Shown here one piece after another: positions 1 through 5,952 of a stretch of DNA of 10,770 bases. A model generated the notes under the pieces. The model had not been told where the DNA came from and did no database searches. It saw nothing but the letters and a program-made list of their open reading frames with translations. Numbering within the stretch: the first letter of the stretch is position 1; every line of letters begins with the position of its first letter. The translations under genes and the position numbers were made by a program. Location of the stretch: contig JAPOXB010000053.1 in the NCBI GenBank assembly GCA_026707335.1, forward strand, positions 1-10,770, in the 5' to 3' direction. Source of the DNA: Chloroflexota bacterium. GTDB lineage: Bacteria; Chloroflexota; Dehalococcoidia; Bin125.

Positions 1-5
1 CGGCC

Positions 6-752
6 CTACTCCGGGATCACCAGCCCCGACGGACGCTGCCGGCCCCCGCCCGCGCGCTGGATCAGCTCCTGCCGGATGAACGGGTTGGCCTGCCGCTCGA
101 AGGCGATGGTGGTCTCCTGCATGTGGCCGGGCAGGACGGTGGTCTCGTCGGGCAGCGTCAGCAGCCGGTCGACGATGCTCGACATCTCCTGCTCGTAGCT
201 GCCGCCCGGCATGTCCGTGCGGCCGATGCTGCCCCGGAACAGCGTGTCGCCGCTGAACAGCAGTTGGTCGGCGTAGTAGCAGACGCTGCCGGCGGTGTGC
301 CCCGGCGTATGGATCGCCTGCAGCGCGATGCCGTCCACCTCGACCTGCTCGCCGTCGGTCACGAAGTGGTCGGGCTCGGGCACCGGGTCGGCCTCGAGGC
401 CGAAGCGCTTGGCATGCTCCACGGCCGCGCGCGCCAGTTCCAGGTCGTCGCGGTGCAGCAGGAAGCGCGCGCCCGTCTTGGCCTGGATGCCGCGCACGCC
501 CAGGATGTGATCGAGATGGGCGTGGGAGTTGGCGATCAGCTTGATCGTCACGCCCATCTCGTCGGCCATGTGCAGGATGTCCTCGGGCTCCTCGCCCGGG
601 TCGATGCAGATCGCCTCGCGCGTGCGCCGGTTGCCGATCACCCAGCAGTTCTCCTGGAAGATGCCCACCAGCATCCCCCGCACTTCGATCTCGGTGACCT
701 CGGGGGCGTCGCCGGGGGCGTCGTGCTGGCGCCGATCGGGGTCGTCGCTCAT
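6..752 (-). CDS. Metallo-beta-lactamase fold hydrolase, glyoxalase-II-like
   Basis: This 248-residue protein is a cytosolic metal-dependent hydrolase of the metallo-beta-lactamase superfamily, in the hydroxyacylglutathione hydrolase-like (YcbL-type) branch that hydrolyses thioesters or related esters. The two-metal site is complete: H77, H79, D81 and H82 in SHAHLDH, H152 in HTPGH, D169 in FSGDT, and H210 in LPGH. The stretch LFRGSIGRTDMPGGS (171-185) is typical of this branch. Residues 1-20 are a hydrophilic extension before the beta-sandwich. The ATG at 752 was chosen because it overlaps the stop of the upstream PAC2 gene as ATGA and has AGGAG (761-765) 8 nt before it. The same frame stays open far upstream, but that part is antisense-like noise across the PAC2 gene. 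The substrate is unknown; a true glyoxalase II role is only one possibility. Confidence 0.93.
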   Translation of the reverse strand: MSDDPDRRQHDAPGDAPEVTEIEVRGMLVGIFQENCWVIGNRRTREAICIDPGEEPEDILHMADEMGVTIKLIANSHAHLDHILGVRGIQAKTGARFLLHRDDLELARAAVEHAKRFGLEADPVPEPDHFVTDGEQVEVDGIALQAIHTPGHTAGSVCYYADQLLFSGDTLFRGSIGRTDMPGGSYEQEMSSIVDRLLTLPDETTVLPGHMQETTIAFERQANPFIRQELIQRAGGGRQRPSGLVIPE

Positions 753-1636
753 GCCGTGCTCTCCTCGTCGCCGCGCAGGATGCGGTCGATCTCCTCCAGC
801 GCGTCGCTGCTGCGCAGCGGGCCGCCCGCCTCGCCGAGGGCGGGCCGCACGGGCTCGTCCGCCGGGCCCGCGGCGGCCTCCAGCTTGCGCACGTACTCCT
901 GCATCTCGCTGTTGTCCTTGAGCGCCTCGGCGACCTGCGCCTCGTAGCGCCGCGCGCGGCGGTCGAGGTCGGCGAGGTCCAGCCCCAGGCCGTAGATCTC
1001 GCTCAGCTTGCCCAGCAGCGCCTGCGTCGCGCGCGGGTTCTGGCCGCCGCTCACGTAGTGGGGCACGCTGGCCCACAGGCTGACGTGCGCCATGTCGCGC
1101 TGGCGGCAGAGCTCGCCGATCGCGCCCACGATGCCCGTCGGGCCCTGATACGACGATTGCTCGAAGCCCAGTTCGAGCATGCGCGACGCGGGGTGCGCGC
1201 CGCCGCTCAGCGGGACCGGCCGGGTGTGCGGCGTGTCGGCCAGCAGCCCCCCGATCGTGACGATCTCCACCACCCCCATCTCCGACGCGACCTCGGCCAC
1301 GTGGGCCGAGAACTCCTTCCAGCGCAGGTTCGGCTCGGTCCCCAGCCCCAGGATGAAGTCGCGGTCGGCGGTTTGGAAGCGGGCGGGCGTGAAGTCGGTC
1401 AGGGGCCAGCGGATCTCGCGCGTCTGGCCGTCGCGCATGCGCACGTGCGGGCGCTCCTCGGTGAACACGAAGAAGCCGTCGGGGTCGATCTCCGCCAGCC
1501 GCTCGGTCCGCGCCTGCTGGCGCAGATAGCGGATCGCGCCCGAGGCCGACTCCGCCGCGTCGTTCCAGCCCTTGAAGGCGATCAGCAGCACGGGCTCGTG
1601 CAGTTCGGGGCGGTAGTGGAAGCGGAGCGCGCTCAT
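749..1636 (-). CDS. PAC2 family protein
   Basis: This 295-residue protein belongs to the PAC2 family, named after a eukaryotic proteasome assembly chaperone. Its bacterial members are common in actinobacteria and their function is not established. Recognisable family blocks in order are FKGWNDAAESAS (21-32), FFVFTEERPHVR (55-66), GLGTEPNLRWKEF (97-109), GGLLADTPHTRPVP (129-142), SYQGPTGIVG (162-171) and LWASVPHYVSGGQNP (187-201). The C-terminal part from about 220 is charged and probably helical, and after about 256 it looks disordered. There is no signal peptide or membrane segment. It is the first gene of a two-gene unit with the hydrolase, whose ATG overlaps its stop by 4 nt. The ATG at 1636 is favoured because the family-like sequence begins right after it and a TATCCT box lies 6 nt upstream, suggesting a leaderless mRNA. 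Family assignment is firm; the role is unknown. Confidence 0.92.
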   Translation of the reverse strand: MSALRFHYRPELHEPVLLIAFKGWNDAAESASGAIRYLRQQARTERLAEIDPDGFFVFTEERPHVRMRDGQTREIRWPLTDFTPARFQTADRDFILGLGTEPNLRWKEFSAHVAEVASEMGVVEIVTIGGLLADTPHTRPVPLSGGAHPASRMLELGFEQSSYQGPTGIVGAIGELCRQRDMAHVSLWASVPHYVSGGQNPRATQALLGKLSEIYGLGLDLADLDRRARRYEAQVAEALKDNSEMQEYVRKLEAAAGPADEPVRPALGEAGGPLRSSDALEEIDRILRGDEESTA

Positions 1637-1642
1637 GGGGGC

Positions 1643-1648
1643 AGGATA
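1643..1648 (-). promoter_or_regulatory. Candidate -10 box (TATCCT), leaderless start of the PAC2-hydrolase unit
   Basis: Read on the minus strand, TATCCT is followed by six nucleotides (GCCCCC) and then the ATG at 1636. In actinobacteria and related high-GC groups a TANNNT box at this distance places transcription initiation at or next to the start codon, giving a leaderless message. No Shine-Dalgarno sequence fits in the same space. No convincing -35 hexamer is visible. Confidence 0.5.
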
Positions 1649-1674
1649 GCCCCTCCCTCTCCCGGTGCCCGCGC

Positions 1675-1690
1675 GGCCCGCGATCGGGCC
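1675..1690 (-). terminator. Weak GC hairpin between the phosphatase and PAC2 genes
   Basis: GGCCC (1675-1679) pairs with GGGCC (1686-1690) around a 6-nt loop, 15 nt after the phosphatase stop codon on the minus strand. No T-run follows, so this is at most a weak or factor-assisted terminator. Chance pairing is common at this base composition. Nothing else was found in 1637-1705 apart from the promoter box. Confidence 0.2.
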
Positions 1691-1705
1691 CGAGGATCGG
1701 CTCGA

Positions 1706-2383
1706 TCAGAAGTCCGTGACCAACTCCGCCGGCAGGTGGCGCACGTCGTTGAGGCGATGCAGGGCGGTGTGCTGCGGAGCCCCCTCGGGGTGACGTCCCA
1801 GCGGCCAGCGTTCGATCTCGGTGATCGAGGCGTTGTGGATCTCGACGTCCGCCAGCCAGTCGTCGTGCGGCATCTGGCCGTAGGCCCAGCGCATCGCCGC
1901 CGCGATCGTGCCGCCGTGGGTGAAGATCGCGACCGTTTCGGTCGCGCCGTCCGCCGCCGCCAGCCCGCTCTCGACGATCTCCGACAGCGCCGCCGACACC
2001 CGCTCCTGGAAGCCCGCCAGCGTCTCGCCGCGTTCGGAGTGGCGGTGGTGCGGCTGCCACAGTCGCAGGTAGCGCTGCTCCTGGATGATCTCCGCGATCG
2101 AGACTTCGGATTCGTCGCCCATCTCGATCTCGCCCAGGCGATCGTCGATATCGAGCTCGTGGCCCAGCCGTTGGGCGCTGACCTCGGCGGTCTGTCGCGC
2201 CCGCGCGTAGTGGCTGCTCACGAGCCGCGTCACGTCGCGGGTGGCCAGCCCCGCGGCGATGTGCGACGCCTGCTCGAGGCCGCGCGCCGTCAGCGCCACC
2301 GTCGGGCCGTAGACGAGGCCGGGCCCGCCCGCCTGCCCGTGGCGAATCAGCAGCAGCCGTACCGACGGCCTGCCGTCGGGCAT
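1706..2383 (-). CDS. Histidine phosphatase family protein (phosphoglycerate mutase-like)
   Basis: This 225-residue cytosolic protein is of the histidine phosphatase (branch 1) superfamily, which removes or moves phosphate through a phosphohistidine intermediate. The catalytic motif LLIRHGQ is at 11-17, with nucleophile H15 and R14. SSHYARARQTAE (56-67) supplies the second phosphate-binding arginine (R61 by family alignment), RGETLAGF (118-125) is the conserved mid-domain block, and FTHGG (154-158) carries the second catalytic histidine, H156. All expected active-site residues are therefore present. The length is usual for the family. The gene starts 13 nt after the HhH-GPD stop and was probably co-transcribed with it; no strong ribosome binding site is seen. 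The substrate cannot be told from sequence, since the family covers mutases, sugar phosphatases, cobalamin pathway phosphatases and protein phosphatases. Confidence 0.93.
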   Translation of the reverse strand: MPDGRPSVRLLLIRHGQAGGPGLVYGPTVALTARGLEQASHIAAGLATRDVTRLVSSHYARARQTAEVSAQRLGHELDIDDRLGEIEMGDESEVSIAEIIQEQRYLRLWQPHHRHSERGETLAGFQERVSAALSEIVESGLAAADGATETVAIFTHGGTIAAAMRWAYGQMPHDDWLADVEIHNASITEIERWPLGRHPEGAPQHTALHRLNDVRHLPAELVTDF

Positions 2384-2396
2384 CGCTGGGACGCCG

Positions 2397-2924
2397 CTAG
2401 GCCGGCACGGTGACCGGCGCGGCCTCCCGCCAGCCGTCGATGTCCTGGCCGTAGTAGCGGCCCAGGATCAGCATCGCGATCTTCTGCTTCGCGGGGCCGA
2501 TGCCCGGCACCGTGCCGATGCGCTTCATCACCGTCGCGGCGTCGGGCTGGTCCTTCCAGATGTTCTCCGCGGCGCCTCCGAAATCCTCGACGACGACGCG
2601 GCAGGCGTCCTGCACGCGCTTGCCCATGTTCTTGGGGTAGCGATGAATCGCCGGCGACTCGCGCATCACGGCCAGGAAGTCCTCCTCGGGCATGGCGGCG
2701 ATCTTGTGCACGTCGAGGTGTCCCAGGCGGCGCTGGAGCTCGTACGGCCCCGAGAACGCCTTCTGCATGGGGATCTGCTGGTCGAGCACCAGTCCGATCA
2801 GGAGGGCGTTCGAGTCGCTGCCCAAGAGGCGGTTGGCCTCTTCGTTGCCGGTGAACGGCGGCGTCGGCACGCCGCTCTCGTTGAAGACCGGCGCGATGTC
2901 CAGGTACTTGTTGGGGTCGCCCAC
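2397..2924 (-). CDS. HhH-GPD family protein, TIGR03252-like
   Basis: This 175-residue protein has the helix-hairpin-helix fold of base excision DNA glycosylases and resembles the uncharacterised actinobacterial HhH-GPD family (TIGR03252). Landmarks are the N-terminal block LVLDQQIPMQKAFSGPYEL (45-63), typical of that family, and the hairpin VPGIGPAKQKIA (139-150), which normally binds DNA backbone. By alignment with endonuclease III the lyase lysine position is A145, although K146 is next to it. The usual VDTH block with the catalytic aspartate is not visible; the protein ends at a GWREAAP-like stretch followed by six residues. Only one cysteine (C108) is present, so there is no iron-sulphur cluster. 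The GTG at 2924 has GGAGG (2933-2937) 8 nt upstream; an out-of-frame ATG lies between them. The fold is clear but enzymatic activity is uncertain. Confidence 0.88.
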   Translation of the reverse strand: MGDPNKYLDIAPVFNESGVPTPPFTGNEEANRLLGSDSNALLIGLVLDQQIPMQKAFSGPYELQRRLGHLDVHKIAAMPEEDFLAVMRESPAIHRYPKNMGKRVQDACRVVVEDFGGAAENIWKDQPDAATVMKRIGTVPGIGPAKQKIAMLILGRYYGQDIDGWREAAPVTVPA

Positions 2925-2932
2925 GCTGCATT

Positions 2933-2969
2933 CCTCCGCTCGCTGACCATCGGGCTGGTCGCGATGCTA
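2933..2969 (-). promoter_or_regulatory. Candidate -10 box and Shine-Dalgarno for the HhH-GPD gene
   Basis: On the minus strand TAGCAT (2969-2964) is a TANNNT-type -10 box, which would start the message near 2957 and leave a leader of about 33 nt. That leader contains GGAGG (2937-2933), 8 nt before the GTG start at 2924. This supports GTG as the true start. No clear -35 element is seen. Confidence 0.4.
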
Positions 2970-2973
2970 TCAC

Positions 2974-2997
2974 GGCCCGCCCGACGCGCAGCGGGCC
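2974..2997 (-). terminator. GC hairpin between anti-sigma and HhH-GPD genes
   Basis: GGCCCGC (2974-2980) and GCGGGCC (2991-2997) form a perfect 7-bp stem with a 10-nt loop, starting 21 nt past the anti-sigma stop codon. It lies directly upstream of the candidate promoter of the next gene. There is no T-run, so it is not a canonical intrinsic terminator. It could still separate the two units or act as an operator. Confidence 0.35.
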
Positions 2998-3017
2998 GCC
3001 GTCGCTCGCGCCGGTCC

Positions 3018-3737
3018 TCAGCGGGCGGGGAAGGTGAACACGACCGACTCCGCCGTCGGCGTCCCCGGCAGCGGCTCCTCCCCCTCGATGAGCACGACGG
3101 CGAAGCCCTGCAGGTCGGCGTCCGGCTGGGGTTCGATCCGCATGATCGCGCTGCCGTCGGCGGCAACGCGGAACACGCGGTCGGGCAGCGTGGTCCCGTC
3201 GCTCAGGATGCGGAAGAGCTGGTAGGACGTGCCCGGCGGCGACGGCTGCGTCTGCCGGAACAGCAGGCTGACGGGCGCGCCCTCGAAGTGCGTGACGAAC
3301 ACCCAGCCGCCCGGCGCGTCCGAGACCTGCGTCTGCAGGGGCAGCCAGCGCCCGTCGGGGACCGGCTCCGGCTCGGTGAGCCAGAGCAGGCCGACGACCA
3401 GCGCCGCCGCGGCGAAGATCGCCGCCAGCGTGTGCGGCAGCCGCCGGCGCCATCCGGCCATCGACTGGCGCGCGTGCGCCCACAGCTGCTCCCGGCTGCG
3501 GCGCTGACGGGCGGCGGTCATGATCCGCCCCTCCAGCGCGATCGACGGCCAGGCGCTGTCGTCGGCGGCCAGCGACAGCACCGCGGCCGTTTCCATCAGT
3601 TCCTGAAGTTCCGCCTGCCCCTCGCCCCACGCCGCGACCGTCTCGCGCACGGCGTCCGCCTCCTCGGGCAGCAGCGCCCCGAGGGCGTAGGCGGCGAACA
3701 GATCCCGCGCCTCGTCGCGGCTCAGCTTCAGCGTCAT
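3018..3737 (-). CDS. RskA-like membrane anti-sigma factor
   Basis: This 239-residue protein is a probable anti-sigma factor that holds the neighbouring ECF sigma factor at the membrane. The N-terminal domain (about 1-95) has the block FAAYALGALLPEEADAVR (14-31), typical of RskA/RslA-like proteins. One membrane helix lies at about 101-121, followed by an extracytoplasmic domain (about 122-239) matching the anti-sigma-K (RskA) C-terminal pattern, including GGWVFVTHFEGAP (143-155). There are no cysteines, so it is not a zinc (ZAS, HXXXCXXC) anti-sigma factor and is not expected to sense thiol stress through metal. The topology is N-in, C-out. Its ATG overlaps the sigma stop as ATGA, which suggests coupled translation and balanced amounts. 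In mycobacterial RskA release is by stepwise proteolysis; that mechanism is inferred here. Confidence 0.9.
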   Translation of the reverse strand: MTLKLSRDEARDLFAAYALGALLPEEADAVRETVAAWGEGQAELQELMETAAVLSLAADDSAWPSIALEGRIMTAARQRRSREQLWAHARQSMAGWRRRLPHTLAAIFAAAALVVGLLWLTEPEPVPDGRWLPLQTQVSDAPGGWVFVTHFEGAPVSLLFRQTQPSPPGTSYQLFRILSDGTTLPDRVFRVAADGSAIMRIEPQPDADLQGFAVVLIEGEEPLPGTPTAESVVFTFPAR

Positions 3738-4405
3738 TGTGGGCCCGCCCGTCCCGCCCGCGCGCCGCCGCCGTCGGCGGCCTCGTCGGGTGCATGGGCG
3801 GCCTGCCCGGCCGGATCATCCAGCTGCGTGCGCAGCCGGTGCAGCGCGCCGCGCATGCGCGCCGTCACCTGCGCCTCCGGGATCGCCAGGACCTCCGCGA
3901 TCTCGCGGTGGGTCTGTCCCTCGAAGTAGGAGAGCGTGAGCACCTCGCTCTGCTCGCGCGGGAGTTGCAGGAAGATCTCCCGCACGGCCCGGCGATCGCG
4001 GGCCCCCGGATCGACCCCCGCCACGGGCGCGAGCCAGCGCGCCACGTCGTGCACCGGGTCGCCCCGGCCGTGGGCCTTCTTGCCGCGCAGCCGGTTGGCG
4101 CATAGTTCGCGCACGATGCGCCCCAGCCAGGTCGGCAGGTCGGCCTTGCCCGGGTGCAGGCGGCTCGCGTCCTGCCAGACGCGCAGGAACGCCTCCTGCA
4201 GCACGCTCTCCGCCTGGTCCTCCCGGCCCAGCATGCGGACGGCCAGCGCGAAGGCCGGCCGGCGCTGCGCGCGGTAGATCTCGCGCAGCGCCTCGTCGTC
4301 CCCGTTCGCCACCCGCTGCAGCAGCGACCAGGCTTGCCGCCGGGCAACGAGCCCGTCCCCGGGCGGGTCGCCCGTCGACTGGGATGCGCGTGGAGGACTC
4401 GACAC
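3734..4405 (-). CDS. ECF-type RNA polymerase sigma factor
   Basis: This 223-residue protein is an extracytoplasmic function sigma factor that directs RNA polymerase to a stress regulon. Region 2 spans about 31-108 (LREIYRAQRRPAFALAVRML, then QAESVLQEAFLRVWQDA for core and -10 contact). Region 4 spans about 139-194 (REIFLQLPREQSEVLTLSYF, then a helix-turn-helix with THREIAEVLAIPEAQVTARM). The linker is 109-138. A low-complexity Ala/Gly-rich tail (about 197-223) follows region 4. Pairing with an RskA-like anti-sigma factor recalls the SigK group, but group assignment needs a profile search. The GTG at 4405 is preferred because GGGGAG lies 6 nt before it and the frame upstream has no better-supported start. 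It is the first gene of the sigma/anti-sigma unit and is divergent from the M23 peptidase gene. Confidence 0.93.
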   Translation of the reverse strand: MSSPPRASQSTGDPPGDGLVARRQAWSLLQRVANGDDEALREIYRAQRRPAFALAVRMLGREDQAESVLQEAFLRVWQDASRLHPGKADLPTWLGRIVRELCANRLRGKKAHGRGDPVHDVARWLAPVAGVDPGARDRRAVREIFLQLPREQSEVLTLSYFEGQTHREIAEVLAIPEAQVTARMRGALHRLRTQLDDPAGQAAHAPDEAADGGGARAGRAGPQ

Positions 4406-4432
4406 GTGCTGCTCCCCTTCCCCGCAGATTCG

Positions 4433-4440
4433 ACCCTATA
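4433..4440 (-). promoter_or_regulatory. Candidate -10 region for the sigma factor gene
   Basis: On the minus strand TATAGGGT (4440-4433) is the most A/T-rich spot in this intergenic region and contains both TATAGG and TAGGGT. Transcription would start near 4427, leaving a short leader with the ribosome binding site. ECF factors often control themselves, but no recognised ECF -35 motif was found. Confidence 0.35.
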
Positions 4441-4447
4441 CCCGCGG

Positions 4448-4463
4448 CGCACCACGGCGTGCG
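4448..4463. repeat. Inverted repeat CGCAC-N6-GTGCG in the divergent promoter region
   Basis: CGCAC (4448-4452) and GTGCG (4459-4463) form a perfect dyad with a 6-nt spacer, just upstream of the candidate sigma -10 region. Its placement between two divergent genes would suit an operator. Five-base arms are short enough to occur by chance in GC-rich DNA. Confidence 0.3.
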
Positions 4464-4564
4464 AACTGTCGCTCGGCGGCGATCGCGCCGCGCCGGCTCA
4501 CCGACAGATCGTGGGGGGAGCGGGGAAGGAAGGCAAGCGGCTCGCCAGCGGCGGCGGCGCGTCC

Positions 4565-4570
4565 TACAGT
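4565..4570 (+). promoter_or_regulatory. Candidate -10 box (TACAGT) for the M23 peptidase gene
   Basis: TACAGT fits the TANNNT pattern and is followed by AGGAGG (4571-4576) and a GTG at 4577. Initiation would fall at about 4576-4578. This makes a short leader of about 24 nt before the peptidase GTG at 4601. No -35 hexamer is visible in the GC-rich stretch upstream. Confidence 0.4.
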
Positions 4571-4576
4571 AGGAGG

Positions 4577-4591
4577 GTGACGGTGGTCTGA
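4577..4591 (+). CDS. Possible four-codon upstream ORF (MTVV)
   Basis: GTG ACG GTG GTC TGA begins 6 nt after the candidate -10 box and ends 9 nt before the peptidase GTG, in the same frame. If the message is leaderless this would be its first codon. AGGAGG is immediately adjacent, too close to act as a normal ribosome binding site for this GTG. It is a speculative call resting on position only, and a chance occurrence is quite possible. Confidence 0.22.
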   Translation: MTVV

Positions 4592-4600
4592 GAGCAGTCC

Positions 4601-5908
4601 GTGTCGGAAAGGCAACCCCAGCGACCCCTGTTCGGCGCGGACTCGCGTTCTGGGTCGCGTTTGCGTTGGTTCCTCGCCGCGGTCGCGGTCGCCGTGGCGG
4701 CGGCGGCGGCGGCGGCGGTCATCTTCCACGAGGACGCGGTCGCGCCGGCCCCCGCCGAGCCCGTCGCCGCCGATCCCACCCCGGCCACGTCCGCCGCCGC
4801 CGTTGCCGGGGCGACCCCCGCCACGCCGGAGGACGTCGTCGAGCCCGCCGAGCCGGCGGAGGAGGCCGAGTCGGCCGTCGCTCAGAGCGGCGCTGCGGCA
4901 TCTCAAGCGACCGAGACGGCTCCCGCGTCGGACGAGACGACCGAGGAGACCCCGGACCCCGCCGCCACGGAGACCGTGGCCGCGCAGCCCTCCGACGCCC
5001 CTGCCGAGGACCCCGACGCCGCCACCGACGTCGCCGCCGCCCCCGACGATGCGCAGCCGCCCCCCGCCGCCGAAGCGGCGCCCGCGCCCCCGGATCCCCC
5101 CGCCCCCGTCCCGCCGGCCGTCTCGGTCACCCCCGCCGCGGTGAAGCAAGGGCAGGCGACGCTGGTCGTGCTGTCCGGCGACGTGGAGGCGGACGGCGCA
5201 TTCGTTTCCATCGACGGCTACACCGGCGAGATGGTGTTCGAGGAGGGCGTGGGCTGGGTCGGCTTCGTGCCCGTCACGCGGCTGGCCAACCCGCGCCTAT
5301 ACCACGTGGTCGTGGACGTGTTCAACGAGGGCTCGTATTCGAGGACGTTCGTGAGCGAACTCCTGGTGGAGAGCGTCCCCGGGGTGATCGACGAGGTCGT
5401 TCTCGACCCGGACAACGCCGCCTTGCTCGCGCCCGAACTGGTCGCGATCGACAACGAGACGCGCTTCGAGCAGTACACGCAGCCCACCGGGCCGCGGATG
5501 TGGTCGGGCCCCTGGCGGCTGCCGGTCGTGGGCGAGCCCAGCGGCGACTTCGGCGTGATGCGCTCCTACAACGGCGGCCCCGTGCGCGACTGGCATCACG
5601 GCTACGACATCAGCGCCGATGCCGGCACGGTCATCGTGGCGCCGGCGCGCGGCCGGGTGGTCTTCGCCACCGACCTGCCGGTGCACGGGTCGGGCGTGAT
5701 CCTCGACCACGGCGCGGGCGTCTACAGCGGCTACTGGCACATGTCGGAGATCCAGGCGGAGGTGGGGCAACTGGTGAACCCCGGCGACCCGCTGGGGCTG
5801 GTGGGCTCGACCGGCGTCAGCACGGGGCCGCACCTGCACTGGGAGGTCATCGTGCAGGGGACCGACGTGGATCCGATCCAGTGGACCGAGACGGTCTTCT
5901 CGTCCTAG
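4601..5908 (+). CDS. Membrane-anchored M23 family metallopeptidase
   Basis: This 435-residue protein is a probable peptidoglycan endopeptidase or LytM-like regulator outside the membrane. A basic N-terminus (1-22) precedes an uncleaved membrane anchor (about 23-41, ending in seven alanines). Residues 43-172 are a long Ala/Pro/Glu/Asp/Thr-rich linker suited to spanning cell wall. About 173-262 looks like a beta-rich Ig-like domain (VTPAAVKQGQATLVVLSG onward). The M23 domain is about 305-430. Zinc and catalytic residues are intact: H332 and D336 in HHGYD, H380 in YWHMSE, and H411 and H413 in HLHWE. An in-frame TGA at 4589 forces the start to 4601 or later; the GTG there gives a normal N-terminus, though its ribosome binding site is weak. 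It is divergent from the sigma factor gene, so it may belong to that regulon. Confidence 0.93.
   Translation: MSERQPQRPLFGADSRSGSRLRWFLAAVAVAVAAAAAAAVIFHEDAVAPAPAEPVAADPTPATSAAAVAGATPATPEDVVEPAEPAEEAESAVAQSGAAASQATETAPASDETTEETPDPAATETVAAQPSDAPAEDPDAATDVAAAPDDAQPPPAAEAAPAPPDPPAPVPPAVSVTPAAVKQGQATLVVLSGDVEADGAFVSIDGYTGEMVFEEGVGWVGFVPVTRLANPRLYHVVVDVFNEGSYSRTFVSELLVESVPGVIDEVVLDPDNAALLAPELVAIDNETRFEQYTQPTGPRMWSGPWRLPVVGEPSGDFGVMRSYNGGPVRDWHHGYDISADAGTVIVAPARGRVVFATDLPVHGSGVILDHGAGVYSGYWHMSEIQAEVGQLVNPGDPLGLVGSTGVSTGPHLHWEVIVQGTDVDPIQWTETVFSS
4697..4717 (+). repeat. Seven tandem GCG codons in the peptidase membrane anchor
   Basis: Seven GCG triplets encode A33 to A39 within the transmembrane helix. 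Copy number changes by slippage would keep the frame and only lengthen or shorten the helix by single residues. Confidence 0.85.
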
Positions 5909-5920
5909 CCCGGCCGTCCC

Positions 5921-5933
5921 GCGCCGGCGGCGC
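5921..5933 (+). terminator. Short GC hairpin after the M23 gene
   Basis: GCGCC (5921-5925) and GGCGC (5929-5933) pair around a 3-nt loop, 12 nt past the peptidase stop. No T-run follows, and the stem lies in front of the next gene's candidate -10 box. It is a weak terminator candidate only. Confidence 0.22.
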
Positions 5934-5938
5934 CCCGG

Positions 5939-5944
5939 TACACT
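5939..5944 (+). promoter_or_regulatory. Candidate -10 box (TACACT), leaderless start of the APH-like gene
   Basis: TACACT fits TANNNT and is followed by eight nucleotides and the ATG at 5953. That spacing puts the predicted first transcribed base at or beside the A of the start codon. No Shine-Dalgarno sequence precedes this ATG, consistent with a leaderless message. The gene may therefore be transcribed separately from the peptidase. Confidence 0.45.
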
Positions 5945-5952
5945 GAGCGACC

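Noticed and set aside
753..2060. Minus-strand open frame continuing upstream of the hydrolase start
   Set aside because: It runs across the PAC2 and phosphatase genes in another frame, is extremely Arg/Gly/Pro-rich, and shows no family motifs. The ATG at 752 has a good ribosome binding site.
1058..2413. Long plus-strand open frame of about 450 codons
   Set aside because: It is antisense to PAC2 and the phosphatase, both of which have clear motifs. Its Arg/Ala/Val-rich composition is typical of a shadow frame in GC-rich DNA.
2643..3929. Long plus-strand open frame of about 430 codons
   Set aside because: It is antisense to the HhH-GPD, anti-sigma and sigma genes and has no recognisable domain.
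4406..4600. Small RNA or riboswitch in the divergent intergenic region
   Set aside because: Only short GC dyads and promoter-like boxes are present; no conserved riboswitch or RNA gene pattern could be recognised.
4697..5130. Possible tandem repeat region in the linker of the M23 protein
   Set aside because: The Ala/Pro/Glu/Asp-rich linker is compositionally biased but shows no regular repeat unit beyond the GCG run.
4666..5946. Second plus-strand frame across the M23 gene
   Set aside because: It is a Gly/Arg-rich frame-shifted reading of the peptidase gene. The peptidase frame has complete catalytic motifs.
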